NCBI RefSeq assembly: GCF_014764705.1
Contig: NZ_JACXXG010000007.1
Span: forward strand, 1 to 64,000
Length of the DNA: 64,000 bases
From: Stutzerimonas kunmingensis
GTDB taxonomy: Bacteria; Pseudomonadota; Gammaproteobacteria; Pseudomonadales; Pseudomonadaceae
Reading direction: 5' to 3'
Within the stretch, counting starts at the first letter, position 1, and each line of letters begins with the position of its first letter. The notes under the pieces are model-generated. The model did not search any database, was not told the DNA's origin, and saw nothing but the letters and a program-made list of their open reading frames with translations. Made by a program: the position numbers and the translations under genes. Positions 34,255-44,300 of this stretch are shown piece by piece.

Positions 34255-35492
34255 CGCTCTTCGCGCTCCGCAGCCTCACCGCCCCCGAGCACCGGATTTT
34301 CCGCAGCCTGCTCGGCCATGCGCTGGCTGCTGACGACCTCCACTTCAGCGCCATCGCGCAGGCGGTCGGTGCCTTCCATCACCACCCGCTCGCCCACCTT
34401 CAAGCCCTCGAGCACCACCGTGGTCGCGCCGTTGGTAGGCCCGGCCTGCAACGTCCGTAGCTCAACCTTGTTGTCGTCGCCGACGACATAGGCGAAGGTG
34501 CCGCGCGAGCCGAACTGCAGCGCCGCAGACGGAATCAACACGGCGTCACGCAGGGTCTCCACCCGCAGGCGCACGTTGACGAACTGGTTGGGGATCAGCA
34601 GCTCTGCTTCATTGTCGAAACGCGCCTTCAGGCGCAGCGTGCCGGTAGTCGCATCAATCTGGTTATCGATGCTCTCCAGCACGCCCTCGCCAAACTGGAT
34701 CTTTTCACCGCGATCCCAGATCTGCACTGCAAGCTCATCGCCCTGGCGATAGCGCGTCAGCACCGGCAGCAACTCGCCTTCGGGCAGGGTGAAGCTGATG
34801 GACATCGGCTGAGTCTGGGTGATCACCACCAGCGGCGTGGTGTCGTTGGCAGCGACCAGATTGCCCACATCGAGCTGGCGCAGGCCGACCCGACCATCGA
34901 TGGGCGAGCGAATCTGGGTGAACTCGAGATTCAGGCGCGCCTCGTTGACCGACGCCTGATTGGCGGCCAGCGTGCCCTGGTACTGGCTGACCAGCGCTTC
35001 CTGGGTATCCAGGGTCTGCTTGGCGATGCTGTCATCGGCGTAGAGACCGCGGTAACGCTCGAAATCCACTTGCGCGTTCTTCAGCTGCGCGCGGTTCTGC
35101 TGCAGGGTGCCCTCCGCCTGCTGCAGCGCGACCTTGTATGGACGTGGGTCGATCACCGCCAGCAGATCGCCCTTCTTGACACGCTGCCCCTCTTCGAAAC
35201 GCAGCTCGACCAGCTCGCCACCGACCCGGCTGCGCAGATTGACGGTATTCAACGGCGTCACGCTGCCGAGCGCCTTGTTGAAGACCTCGAATTCACCCTG
35301 TTCCACCTTGGCCACGCGCACGGGCACAGGCCCGCCAAACGCGCCGAAGCCCGGACGCCCGCCCGGCCGCTGAGGGGTTTCCTGAGGTGCAGGCCACAGC
35401 CACCAGACCAGCAGCCCGATGGCAGCTACGGCGAGGATGATGAGCAGCCAACGAAGGCTGGAACGCGCGGAAGAAGGATGAGCCACGGTCAT
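34251..35492 (-). CDS. muxA: RND efflux periplasmic adaptor MuxA
   Basis: About 413 residues, a membrane-fusion protein for the MuxBC-OpmB pump. A single N-terminal membrane anchor, [20 protein letters not shown], replaces a lipid anchor. A Pro/Gly-rich linker follows, then lipoyl half-motifs [19 protein letters not shown] and [20 protein letters not shown] around a coiled-coil with [35 protein letters not shown] marks the barrel. The ATG at 35492 begins the usual polar segment; the ribosome site is weak, and a longer frame to 35549 is open. It is the first gene of muxABC-opmB and is divergent from the MurJ-like gene, with about 280 nt for promoters. Confidence 0.88.
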   Translation of the reverse strand: MTVAHPSSARSSLRWLLIILAVAAIGLLVWWLWPAPQETPQRPGGRPGFGAFGGPVPVRVAKVEQGEFEVFNKALGSVTPLNTVNLRSRVGGELVELRFEEGQRVKKGDLLAVIDPRPYKVALQQAEGTLQQNRAQLKNAQVDFERYRGLYADDSIAKQTLDTQEALVSQYQGTLAANQASVNEARLNLEFTQIRSPIDGRVGLRQLDVGNLVAANDTTPLVVITQTQPMSISFTLPEGELLPVLTRYRQGDELAVQIWDRGEKIQFGEGVLESIDNQIDATTGTLRLKARFDNEAELLIPNQFVNVRLRVETLRDAVLIPSAALQFGSRGTFAYVVGDDNKVELRTLQAGPTNGATTVVLEGLKVGERVVMEGTDRLRDGAEVEVVSSQRMAEQAAENPVLGGGEAAEREER

Positions 35493-35773
35493 GAACGGGG
35501 TTCGCTTGAAAAGGAGCGTGAACCATAAGCAGTCGCGAACCGCTCGCAAAGTGCCTTTACGGCATTTTTACGTATCGGCATGTATGAAGAGCCCCAGACC
35601 GACCTGTGCGCGTCGGAACCATGTGCCGGGTCTTAAGTCTATTTAGCGTTCTTCTCGGGCACCGGGCTGCGAGGGGAAGAGCTGTAAGCAGGCCGTATGG
35701 TCTGCCAGCACGTCGAATCGGACATTGTCGTGTCGCTAACGGGCCATCATCGATGGCCAGCAAGGATCAAGGA

Positions 35774-37240
35774 ATGAATGTATCGCTGGTCATTCTGGCG
35801 TTGACCGTCGCCAGTTTTCTTCTCGGGTTTCTTCGCGATCTGTTCATCGCCCGCTCTTTCGGCCTCAGCTGGGAAGCGGACCTCATCTTCGTCGCCCTGA
35901 TCCTGCCGCTGTTCTTCGAGAACTTCCTCGGTCTCGCCTTGCGCGACGCCATGATCCCGTACCTGCAGAAGCTGCGCAGCCAGTCGCAATCGCTGTTCGA
36001 GGCGGTCGCGCGCTGGCTGTACTGGCGCATCATGCTGCTCGGTGGCGCGGCCTGCCTGCTGATACTGCTGACCAGCTACTGGGTGCTGAACGCCCTGGCG
36101 CCGGGCTGGACACCGGAACAGGTCGCCAACGGACAACTGGTCTTCTGCATCGGTGCACTACTGATCGGCGTACAGGCCGCGCTGTACTGCCAGGGCGCGT
36201 TGCTCAACATGGACAACGTGTTCGTCATGCCGATGACACGAACCCTGCTGCTCAATGCCGGAGCAATCATCGGGATTCTGCTGTTCGAACCCAGCGGCAT
36301 GGTGATCTTCCTCGGCATGCTGTTGCCGCAGCTGGCCCTGATCGTCGTGCAGCACCGCCGCATTCGTTACCTGCGAGGAGAAGCGCAACCGCTGGAAAAA
36401 GGCCACGGCAGTCAGTTCGGCCTGGCATTCGCCCCGGTACTGCTGGCCGCCGGTGCCCAGCAGGCGTGCATCCTGGCCGAGCGGATGTTCGCCTCGTTCC
36501 TCGAGGAAGGCAGCATCACCATGCTGTCGTTCGCCTTCCGCATCGTCACCATCCCGCTGACGCTGTACGCGATGTCGGTGCTTTCCGTGCTCTTTCCGCA
36601 GTTCTCCTCCAGCTGGAACGAGCAGGATCACAGCGCTCATGCCGCGGTGATTCGCAAGGGGCTGCTGGCGACGTTGCTGTTCCTGGTGCCGGCCACCGTC
36701 GTGCTTTGCTCCTTCCCGGAAGCGGTGGTCGCGGTACTGCTCGAGCGCGGCGAGTTCGGCGCCACGCAAACCCAGGCAACCGCCTCGCTGATGGTCATCT
36801 ACGCGCTTGGTCTGCCGTCGATGGGGCTCGCCCTGCTCTGGGGCCGCGCCCTGCTCGCCCAGCACCAGGTTCGCCTGTTTCTGGTGATCACCCTGATCAG
36901 CTCGGCCATGACCATCGCCCTGGATGCCGCGCTTTACAAGCACTATGGCGCCGCAGGCCTGGCACTGGCCTTCTCCAGCGGTGTCACGCTGCAGGCGCTG
37001 TTCATGGGGTTGTTCGTCTATCGCGCCTCGCCCAAGGGCGCCGGTGTGGCTGTGCTCGCGCGCTGGGCCGCGACAGCTGCGGTGTTGGCCGCCGCGCTGC
37101 ACTTCGTGCCTCAGCCACAAGGCTTTATCGAACTCTGCGTCTATATCGGCCTGGTGCTGATCGGTTTCGCCGCCGGCGTGACCTTGCTCGGCGAGCGCGA
37201 CCTGTTCAAGCCACGCTACTGGTCCATGCGCAAGGCCTGA
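35774..37240 (+). CDS. MurJ/MviN-family lipid flippase-like membrane protein
   Basis: A 488-residue polytopic protein of the MATE/MOP superfamily, MurJ-MviN branch, expected to move lipid-linked sugar or peptidoglycan intermediates across the inner membrane. About 14 hydrophobic helices are visible. The family opening is VASFLLGFLRDLFIARSFG, followed by EADLIFVALILPLFFENFL. The conserved YALGLPSMGLALLWGRALLA is present in the second half. The ATG at 35774 follows AAGGA with 7-nt spacing; the frame is open to 35606 without membrane signal. The essential MurJ is usually located near rpsT-ribF, so this is probably a paralogue tied to a polysaccharide, but no glycosyltransferase genes accompany it here. 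Confidence 0.8.
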   Translation: MNVSLVILALTVASFLLGFLRDLFIARSFGLSWEADLIFVALILPLFFENFLGLALRDAMIPYLQKLRSQSQSLFEAVARWLYWRIMLLGGAACLLILLTSYWVLNALAPGWTPEQVANGQLVFCIGALLIGVQAALYCQGALLNMDNVFVMPMTRTLLLNAGAIIGILLFEPSGMVIFLGMLLPQLALIVVQHRRIRYLRGEAQPLEKGHGSQFGLAFAPVLLAAGAQQACILAERMFASFLEEGSITMLSFAFRIVTIPLTLYAMSVLSVLFPQFSSSWNEQDHSAHAAVIRKGLLATLLFLVPATVVLCSFPEAVVAVLLERGEFGATQTQATASLMVIYALGLPSMGLALLWGRALLAQHQVRLFLVITLISSAMTIALDAALYKHYGAAGLALAFSSGVTLQALFMGLFVYRASPKGAGVAVLARWAATAAVLAAALHFVPQPQGFIELCVYIGLVLIGFAAGVTLLGERDLFKPRYWSMRKA

Positions 37241-37292
37241 CGGCAACGCGGCGGTCCTGCATCGCCGCTCTTTCGATCATCACCGACAACAG

Positions 37293-37334
37293 AAACAAAA
37301 AGGCCGCTGACATCAGACAGCGGCCTTTTTGTTT
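37293..37334. terminator. bidirectional intrinsic terminator between the MurJ-like and SAF-domain genes
   Basis: A 17-bp perfect stem: AAACAAAAAGGCCGCTG (37293-37309) against CAGCGGCCTTTTTGTTT (37318-37334), with an 8-nt loop. T-rich ends occur on both strands, and the element lies between convergent gene ends at 37240 and 37344, so it can terminate both. Confidence 0.93.
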
Positions 37335-37343
37335 GAGCGTCGT

Positions 37344-38576
37344 TCAACCACCGAAGGCGAGCATTCCCATGGTGCTGATGCCTGGTGCGGTCCAGTCTGA
37401 CCCTTTGCTCTCGACCTGGGTCATGCGCGGCTTGCGCTGCTCCAGCACGATATCCAGCGCGCGACTCGGCAAAATGTCGATGTCGTCAAAGGTGATGATC
37501 TGGCCAGGCTCGACGGCGCGTTTGAGCGCAGTCTTGCGCAGCAGACCGATCGGCACGTGATCCGGGTGCTCGGCCAGCTTGATCGCCTCGCCACGGAACT
37601 GGAAACCGCCGATGCCGCGCTCGATCAACTCACCCGGCTTCATGGCACGCTTGGCGATGGCCGCAACGCCGAGGGTCGGTTCGGTCGAGTTGTTGAGCAG
37701 CACACCACCGCCATTCAGCACGCGGCGCACGGTCTTGCCCACTTCCAGCGAGCAGAGGTGGAACGGACGCACCAGCGTGTAGAACGGCCCGCGGCCCAGC
37801 TTGAAGTACTCGATTGCCTGCGCCTGATCCTCGTCGTGCCTGCCCACCAGGAACACGCCGCCGGCCGGGTAGCCGGAAGGAATGACGTAGTCGACGATTG
37901 GCTGCCCTGCTCGCTCGGCCATCATGCCGAGCAGGCTGGCGCTGTCGTCCAGGTTGGTCGAGGCCAGCCCCTCCATGCCCTGACGGGTAATGGTGGCGCC
38001 CAGGCCGTTACCGATGATCACCTGCTCGATCTGCACCTTGGTGCCGTCGGTGAAGGACGTGGTCTGATCGACGCTGATCCCCTGTCGATTGGCCCAGTAG
38101 GCCATGTCTTCCGGCGACGGATCATGGTTCAGATAGCCCTTCATGTTGCCGTACACCAGCGGCTGAAAGCCCATCTGCAGCGCGTCTTCATGCAGGGCCG
38201 CAAGCGAACCTGGCTGGTCGCCTTCGGCTTCGGTGAGGAAACCCCTGCCAGCCAGGAAGGAGCCCGTGGTCACCTGCAGTTCGGCGTTGACCGTCACCAC
38301 CTGCAAGCCCGCTTCGAAAGCGCGCTCGATGACTGAAGTCCCATGGAACACGTCACCGCTGCACTCGACAATCAGATCGGAATGATCGATCAGCTCGTCC
38401 AGCGAGTTGGTGAGGACGTCTGCCAACGGGAAGTCAGCCATCGTTGAGAGCGGTCGGCGTGTCAGGACGCGCGAGATTTCCATGTCCGGATAGTGTTTCT
38501 TGATTAACCGCACGAAGCCGCGGGCGATCATTCCGGTTCCGGAAACACCGATTTTCTTGATCTCTGAGGTAGGCAT
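37344..38576 (-). CDS. NAD(P)-binding homoserine-dehydrogenase-like protein with C-terminal SAF domain
   Basis: About 410 residues. The N-terminal Rossmann fold shows IGVSGTGMIARGFVRLIKK and LIVECSGDVFHGTSVIERA, resembling homoserine dehydrogenase-like oxidoreductases. The C-terminal part (about 310-395) is a SAF-type domain with KRAMKPGELIERGIGGFQF and LKRAVEPGQIITFDDIDI, as in sialic-acid synthase and antifreeze-like proteins. The combination occurs in uncharacterised proteins linked to sugar or sugar-acid metabolism; the substrate is unknown. The ATG at 38576 is preferred over 38600, which has no ribosome site; GGA lies about 9 nt upstream. It stands alone, with a shared terminator on one side and a 270-nt gap to tpx on the other. 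Confidence 0.75.
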   Translation of the reverse strand: MPTSEIKKIGVSGTGMIARGFVRLIKKHYPDMEISRVLTRRPLSTMADFPLADVLTNSLDELIDHSDLIVECSGDVFHGTSVIERAFEAGLQVVTVNAELQVTTGSFLAGRGFLTEAEGDQPGSLAALHEDALQMGFQPLVYGNMKGYLNHDPSPEDMAYWANRQGISVDQTTSFTDGTKVQIEQVIIGNGLGATITRQGMEGLASTNLDDSASLLGMMAERAGQPIVDYVIPSGYPAGGVFLVGRHDEDQAQAIEYFKLGRGPFYTLVRPFHLCSLEVGKTVRRVLNGGGVLLNNSTEPTLGVAAIAKRAMKPGELIERGIGGFQFRGEAIKLAEHPDHVPIGLLRKTALKRAVEPGQIITFDDIDILPSRALDIVLEQRKPRMTQVESKGSDWTAPGISTMGMLAFGG

Positions 38577-38788
38577 AAACTGAATCCATTCAATGGGCAT
38601 CAGCGCTATGACAGCAGCTGAGCGAAAAGATTTTTGAAAAGCTGCCTATTTGTCACTTTTGCAGACTTCTCCACACCCGCGACGCTGAAGCCGGGCGGCA
38701 TGCCTGAAAGTAGTTGTCTCGGAGGGTTCACGCTAATTGACGACGACGGGCGGTTTCGCACCAACCGATGGATTTCTGTCGCCAGAAA

Positions 38789-38829
38789 ACGAAACGGCGA
38801 GTGCTATTGAAAGCCACTCGCCGTTTCGT
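38789..38829 (-). terminator. terminator hairpin after tpx
   Basis: A perfect 15-bp stem, ACGAAACGGCGAGTG (38789-38803) against CACTCGCCGTTTCGT (38815-38829), with an 11-nt loop. On the minus strand it begins about 15 nt after the tpx stop and ends in a T-rich CGTTTCGTTTTC. Confidence 0.85.
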
Positions 38830-38843
38830 CCCAGCAAGGCAGA

Positions 38844-39344
38844 TCAGCCAAGCGAGGCGATGGCTGCCTCGTAGTTCGGTTCACTGCCGATCTCGTTGAC
38901 CAGCTCGCTGTGCAGGACGCGATTCTGTTCGTCGAGCACGACTACCGCGCGAGCTGCGACCCCGGCCAGCGGGCCGCTGGCAATCGCTACGCCGTAATCC
39001 TCGAGGAACTCGGCACCGCGCATGGTGGACAGGTTGATGACATTCTCCAGCCCCTCGGCGCCGCAGAAGCGCTTCTGCGCGAACGGCAGGTCGGCGGAGA
39101 TGCACAGCACCACGGTGTTTTCCAGGGCATTGGCCTGAGCATTGAACTTGCGCACCGAGGTGGCGCAGGTCGGTGTATCGATGCTCGGGAAGATGTTGAG
39201 AATCTTGCGCTTGCCGGCAAGGCTCGACAGCTCGACATCGGAAAGGTCAGCGCCCACCAGGCGGAACGCCTTGGCCTGCTGGCCGGCCTGGGGGAAGTCA
39301 CCGGCCACTTGGATCGGTGTGCCTTTCAGGGTGATTTCAGTCAT
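38844..39344 (-). CDS. tpx: thiol peroxidase (atypical 2-Cys peroxiredoxin)
   Basis: A 166-residue Tpx that reduces peroxides with thioredoxin. The peroxidatic Cys is in [15 protein letters not shown] and the resolving Cys in [14 protein letters not shown], with the usual [17 protein letters not shown] and [19 protein letters not shown]. The start at 39344 ([15 protein letters not shown]) follows GAGGAG; the frame is open further upstream but without family signal and across the symporter terminator. Its own terminator follows directly, so it is a single-gene unit downstream of the symporter. Confidence 0.96.
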   Translation of the reverse strand: MTEITLKGTPIQVAGDFPQAGQQAKAFRLVGADLSDVELSSLAGKRKILNIFPSIDTPTCATSVRKFNAQANALENTVVLCISADLPFAQKRFCGAEGLENVINLSTMRGAEFLEDYGVAIASGPLAGVAARAVVVLDEQNRVLHSELVNEIGSEPNYEAAIASLG

Positions 39345-39374
39345 TTGCTTCGCTCCTCGATATGAATAGGCAAT

Positions 39375-39408
39375 AAAAAAGGTCGTGGAACGCGCAGCTC
39401 CACGACCT
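39375..39408 (-). terminator. intrinsic terminator after the AGCS symporter
   Basis: GGTCGTGGA (39381-39389) pairs with TCCACGACC (39399-39407), extended by one A-T pair. On the minus strand a run of six T follows (A run 39375-39380). It lies between the symporter stop and the tpx start. Confidence 0.9.
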
Positions 39409-39483
39409 GGGTGGTCGACACGGGCTTGTTCCTGTTGCACGACCGATGCAGCGCTGGCTGCCCGCACCGGTCGCTATCGGACA

Positions 39484-40827
39484 TCAGCTACGTGCGAAAT
39501 ATTCCTTGGTCAGCTTGACCACTACCGGACTCAGCAGCAACAGCGAAACCAGGTTGGGGATCGCCATCAGGCCGTTGAGGGTATCGGCCAACAACCAGGC
39601 GAAGTCGAGCTGGGCAATGGCGCCGAACGGCACTGCCAGAACCCAGATCACGCGGAACGGCCAGATGGCTCGCGTGCCGACCAGGAACTCCCAGCACTTC
39701 TCGCCGAAATAGCTCCAGCCAAGGATTGTGGTAAAGGCGAAGACCACCAGCGCGAGAGTCAGGATGATGCCACCGATACCCGGCATGGCCGACTCGAAGG
39801 CTGCCGCGGACAGCGCCGCACCGCTTTCGCCGCTGGTCCAGACCCCGGTGCAGATGATCGCCAGGCCGGTCATCGAGCAGACGATGATGGTGTCGATGAA
39901 TGTACCCAGCATGCCGATCATGCCCGAGCGCACCGAGCTGGTGGTGGTTCCGGCCGCCTGAGCGATACCAGCGGTACCAAGGCCCGCCTCGTTGGAGAAG
40001 ATGCCGCGGGCAACACCGAAGCGAATCGCCGCCATGACCGCAGCGCCGGCGAAGCCACCGGTTGCGGCGATCGGCGTGAAGGCGTGGGTGAAGATCAGGT
40101 CGAATGCCGCCGGAATGGCCGAGGCATTGACTACCAGCACCACGGCAGCGGCGATCAGGTACGCCAGGCACATGAACGGTACGAGCGACGCGGCGACCAC
40201 ACCGATGCGGCGAATACCGCCGAGAATCACCAGGCCGACGATCACCATTGTGATCAGGCCGGTCGCCCACAGCGGTACCGAGAAGGTGGTTTCCAGCGCG
40301 TGGGCCATGCTGTTGACCTGCACCATGTTGCCAATGCCGAAGCCGGCCAGCCCGCCGAAGATGGCGAACGCAGTGCCAAGCCAGACCCACTTCTTGCCCA
40401 GCCCGTTCTTGATGGCATACATGGGGCCGCCAACGTGCTCGCCGCGGTCGTCCTTCTCACGGTAGTGGACCGCCAGTACGACTTCGCAGTACTTGGTGGC
40501 CATACCCACCAGCGCGGTGCACCACATCCAGAACAGCGCACCCGGCCCGCCGAGGAAGATGGCCGTGGCCACGCCTGCGATGTTGCCGGTACCCACGGTC
40601 GCCGCCAGCGAGGTCATCAGCGCCTGGAAAGGGCTGATTTCGCCAGTTGCTTCGTCACCCTTGGTGCGTCCGCGCCACATCAGCGCAAAGCCGGTCGGGA
40701 TGCGGGTCAGCGGCATGAACTTGAGGAAGATCATCAGGAACAGACCGGTACCAAGGATCAGCACCAGCATGGGTGGGCCCCAGACGAGGCCGTTGACGCT
40801 ATTGACGAGGTTATTCAGAAATTCCAT
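39484..40827 (-). CDS. sodium:alanine/glycine symporter (AGCS family)
   Basis: A 447-residue inner-membrane amino-acid:cation symporter. AGCS landmarks are SPFQALMTSLAATVGTGNIA with the NI-substrate segment, GGPGALFWMWCTALVGMATKY, KNGLGKKWVWLGTAFAIF, FGVARGIFSNEAGLGTAGIA and GWSYFGEKCWEFLVGTRAIW. About 10-11 hydrophobic helices are present. The ATG at 40827 follows AAGG with about 7-nt spacing. It is a monocistronic gene with its own terminator. The 500-nt region upstream carries repeated TGGTGCGCC-type elements that might be regulatory. The specific substrate (alanine, glycine or glutamine) cannot be read from sequence. Confidence 0.92.
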   Translation of the reverse strand: MEFLNNLVNSVNGLVWGPPMLVLILGTGLFLMIFLKFMPLTRIPTGFALMWRGRTKGDEATGEISPFQALMTSLAATVGTGNIAGVATAIFLGGPGALFWMWCTALVGMATKYCEVVLAVHYREKDDRGEHVGGPMYAIKNGLGKKWVWLGTAFAIFGGLAGFGIGNMVQVNSMAHALETTFSVPLWATGLITMVIVGLVILGGIRRIGVVAASLVPFMCLAYLIAAAVVLVVNASAIPAAFDLIFTHAFTPIAATGGFAGAAVMAAIRFGVARGIFSNEAGLGTAGIAQAAGTTTSSVRSGMIGMLGTFIDTIIVCSMTGLAIICTGVWTSGESGAALSAAAFESAMPGIGGIILTLALVVFAFTTILGWSYFGEKCWEFLVGTRAIWPFRVIWVLAVPFGAIAQLDFAWLLADTLNGLMAIPNLVSLLLLSPVVVKLTKEYFARS

Positions 40828-41329
40828 TCGAGCACCTTATTTCTTATAGGCGAGTTCCCTCGCGTTAGGGTCGCGCTACCGTGGAGCCGTTGAAAAACAT
40901 GACGCTTGTGGCGGTGGTTTTTCAGCGACTAGGTAACGGCGATTCCGATACGCCTCTGGAGCTTGCGCTGCGCTGAGGTCCGCGAGCGCTTTGCAAGACT
41001 CGTGCTAGAGCGTTGCGCGGTTATGACCGCGACGTTCGGAAGCGTGGATGCTACCACTGCATTCGCCCATTGGGCTCGGGGCAATCGCGCCAGATTCGAT
41101 GATCGAATCGACGCGAAAACCAGACCGAACGGTCAGACCCCGACAGCTCGACTCAGCCGAGCCAGGAATGGCATGGAAAGCGAAATCAGCGTAGCCCAGT
41201 CTGGTGCGCCCGCCAGTGCGGATTGATGCAGTTTGGTGCGCCCGACCGATGAGAGCGCGAATGCTTCGTCATGCCTCTGCGCCTCCTCGATCATGGCGCA
41301 CCAGCGGTGTTCCGGCGCCGCGCAATCGA
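40828..41329. other. 500-bp noncoding region with dyads and repeats
   Basis: No gene is supported between the symporter start and the tamB end. It holds GATTCGA (41093-41099) mirrored by TCGAATC (41103-41109), and GACCG-AA-CGGTC at 41123-41134, a TetR-operator-like dyad with no TetR gene nearby. It also holds the repeats listed separately. No tamB terminator is evident. Confidence 0.45.
41197..41304. repeat. direct and inverted copies of a TGGTGCGCC element
   Basis: CAGTCTGGTGCGCCCG (41197-41212) and CAGTTTGGTGCGCCCG (41229-41244) differ at one base and start exactly 32 bp apart. A 10-bp inverted copy, GGCGCACCAG, is at 41295-41304. They lie in the noncoding region upstream of the symporter and just beyond the tamB stop. 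TGGTGC/GCACCA half-sites recall NtrC boxes, but no sigma-54 promoter was found near the symporter start. Confidence 0.5.
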
Positions 41330-44300
41330 TCAGAAGTCGCGGCGATAGAACAGGTCCAACGAGCTGGCCAATCCGCTGGCGGCTTCGAGGAAGATTCGCC
41401 GCGTCAGCTGATAGCGCAGCGCAATGGTATTCGACGGCTCGAACACGCCGACGCCATAGCGCAATGCCAGCCGTTCCGTCAGCCGCCCGGTAGCGACCAC
41501 GCTGGTGCCAACGCCGGTGCCTTCGGTGTCTAGCTGGAAGTCCTGTATGCCCAGGCGCTGCGCCAGGCCACCGGTGATGGACGAGCTACCCGCCAGGCCA
41601 AGGCCCAGCGCCGCCTGTGCCAGCAGGTTGCTGTCCCCGGTATCGGCACCCAGCGGTCGCCCCAGCACCAGATACGCCAGTGCCTGCTCCTGACTCATGG
41701 CAGGCTCGGAAAACACGTCGATGCGTGGCTGCTCGGCGCTGCCGGTGATGCGCAGGCCGGCGATCACATTCTCCGCATCGATACGGCGAATCGCCTCAAT
41801 GTTGAGGAACGGCTGGCTGATCACGCCAGTGAACAGCAACTCGGCGCGGCGGATGGTCAGTCGCTGGCCGTAGGCTCGGTATCGGCCGTTCTTCAGCTGT
41901 AGCTCGCCACGTGCATCCAGGTTGTCGCCAATGTGCAGATAGCCGGCGAGATCGGCGGTCAGGCCGAAGCCGGAGAAGCGCAGGCGGTCCTGGCCCACCT
42001 CGACATCAATGTCCATCTTCACTGCCAGCGGGGTCGCCGGCTCCTCGGCTTCGCGGCCGATGATCACCGTGTCCTCAGAGACCTTGACTGTCGCCGGCGG
42101 TAGCTCGCGAACCGTGATCGCTCCTCGCGGTACTTCGACCCGACCGCTGACCGCCAGGTCTTGCCCGCTAAGCACGATGCGCAGGTCGGGCTCGACTTCC
42201 AGGTCGGCGTAAGGCTCGACCACCACCGGCAGGCGACTGCCCTTGATCGCCAGATCCAGATCCAGTTCGTTCCGCCAGTCCAGCGAGCCGGCCAGACTGC
42301 CGCGTCCCTGCTCGCCGGCACGCCAGTTGCCGTCGATGTCCAGCCGCTCACCCTCGATCAGCATGCGCACCCGCAGGTCTTCGAACGTCGTCGGCAACTC
42401 GCTGCCGGCGATCTCACCGTCACTCAACAGCAGTTGGCCGTTGAGTGACGGCTGCTGCAGGGTGCCGGCCAACTGGCCACTGCCGTTCAGTTCGCCGCGC
42501 AAACGCTCGACCATCGGCACGAATGGGCGCGCCACCGACAGATCGAGACCACTCAGGCGAAACTCGCCATCAATCGGCTTGGCCGCGGGCCGCGGATCGA
42601 TCTGCAGCTGCACGTCAAGCTCGCCCAGCTCGCCGCCCAGAAAGCGCAGCTGGCTGTCGATCCGCTCCGGCAGCAGTCGGCTGTTCAGCACCAGGGTCTG
42701 ATAGGGGAAATCGTGCCACTCGTCCACATCGCGAATGCGCAGCACGCCGGGGCCGGCGTCGACCCGAACCCGGCCATTGGGCCCGCCAGCGGGAAGATCC
42801 AGTTCGATATCGGCATTCAGTTCGCCCTGCCAGCGGAAATCTTCGGGCAGATAGTCGACCAGGGTCTGCAGTGAGAAATCGCGCAGGCGATAGCGAATCT
42901 GCGGTTCCGGCAGCAGACGCTGATTCTCCGCGCAGAGGCTGGCGGGCCCGGAACGCCAGCAATGCGCACCGAACTCCAGTCGGCCATCGGCGAAACGCTG
43001 CAGTGTGGCCGGCCGTTGCAGGGCCCAGTCTTGCTGCTGCGCGCTGAGCTCGCCGCGCGTCAGCCGGCCAAGCCAATCCTCACCGCGCAATCCACCATCG
43101 AAAGCCAGCGCCAGGTCGAGCAACGGACCTTGCAGCTGCAGCTCGGCCTGATGCCGTTCCGCCGCGCCTTCGGCACTGATCCGCAGTGCGCCGAGGTCCG
43201 TCTCGCCTGCGCGGATTCGCTCGGCGTTCAGCGCCAGCCGACCACGTTCTCCATCGGATAGCTGACCCTGCACGTTGAGGCGACGCAGCCGATTGTCCTG
43301 ATAAGCGAGGTTGCGACCGTTTAGCTCGAGCTGCGCGCTCGGCGCCGCTGCGGTTCCCGCCAGCGTGACCTCACCGTTCACTCGCCCCCTGAGACCGGGC
43401 CACAGCTGCGCCAGGCGGCCCAGTTCCAATTGCAGTCGACCATCCAGCGTCTGTGCCCAGGTGCCGTTGCCCTGTACGCGGTTATCGCCCATGCGCAGGT
43501 CGATGACCGGCAGATCCCAGCGCTCGCCCTCGCCGTTGGCTTGCAGCTGCAGACGGGTATTCTGCCCGCGCAGGCGCCCGGCGAGGTCGAGGCTCGCCTC
43601 GGCCTGCAGCTGCTCGTCACGCAAGGCGCCCTGGCTCTTCAGCGAACCGCCGAGATTGCCCGGCAGTTCGGCCAGCCAGTACGCCGGATCGAGTTCGCTC
43701 AGCGTCAGGTCGGCTTTCCAGTCGATGCCCGCGGCGAAGCCGACGCTCAACGAACCCGTCGCACTGCCCTGCCCGGCTTGCAGCTGCAGTTGCGGCAGAT
43801 GCACCGCTTCGAGATTGCCGCTGACCGGGCTGTTCAGTGTGAAATCCCCGGCCGGGCCCGTCATGGCCGATTCGAAATTGCCGAGATAGCTGCCGTCGTC
43901 GTACTGAATCTGCGCCTTGAGCTCGCGCAGCGTCACCGGCGGCTCTTCGATCGCCGGGTAGAGCCGTCGCCAGGGAAAATTGCGCCAGAGCAGATCGGCA
44001 TTCGCGGTCAGGCCGTCCTGCCAGTCGACATCGCCACTCAGCCGCACATCGCGCTGCTGCCCCGCATCCAGCTCGAGCATCTCGATCTGCGCTCCGCTCG
44101 GACTGACGACGCCCTCCAGCGCCAGCCGCACTGCGCCGCCCTCGCCCGGCAGTTCTGTGGTACCGAGCAGCCGGTAGCCGTCCTGCAGGTTGCCACTCGC
44201 TGTCAGCTGCAGATCGTTCAGGCGCAGGGTGTCCGGCAGATCGGGCAGCGGCTTGAACCCGTCGGCGCTCAGCCGGAGCGTCGCCGGCAATTGCTCATCG

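Noticed and set aside
39385..40893. 502-codon open frame on the plus strand
   Set aside because: Antisense to the AGCS symporter and spans its terminator.
41202..41304. firm NtrC site assignment
   Set aside because: The half-sites fit loosely but no sigma-54 promoter was seen upstream of the symporter.
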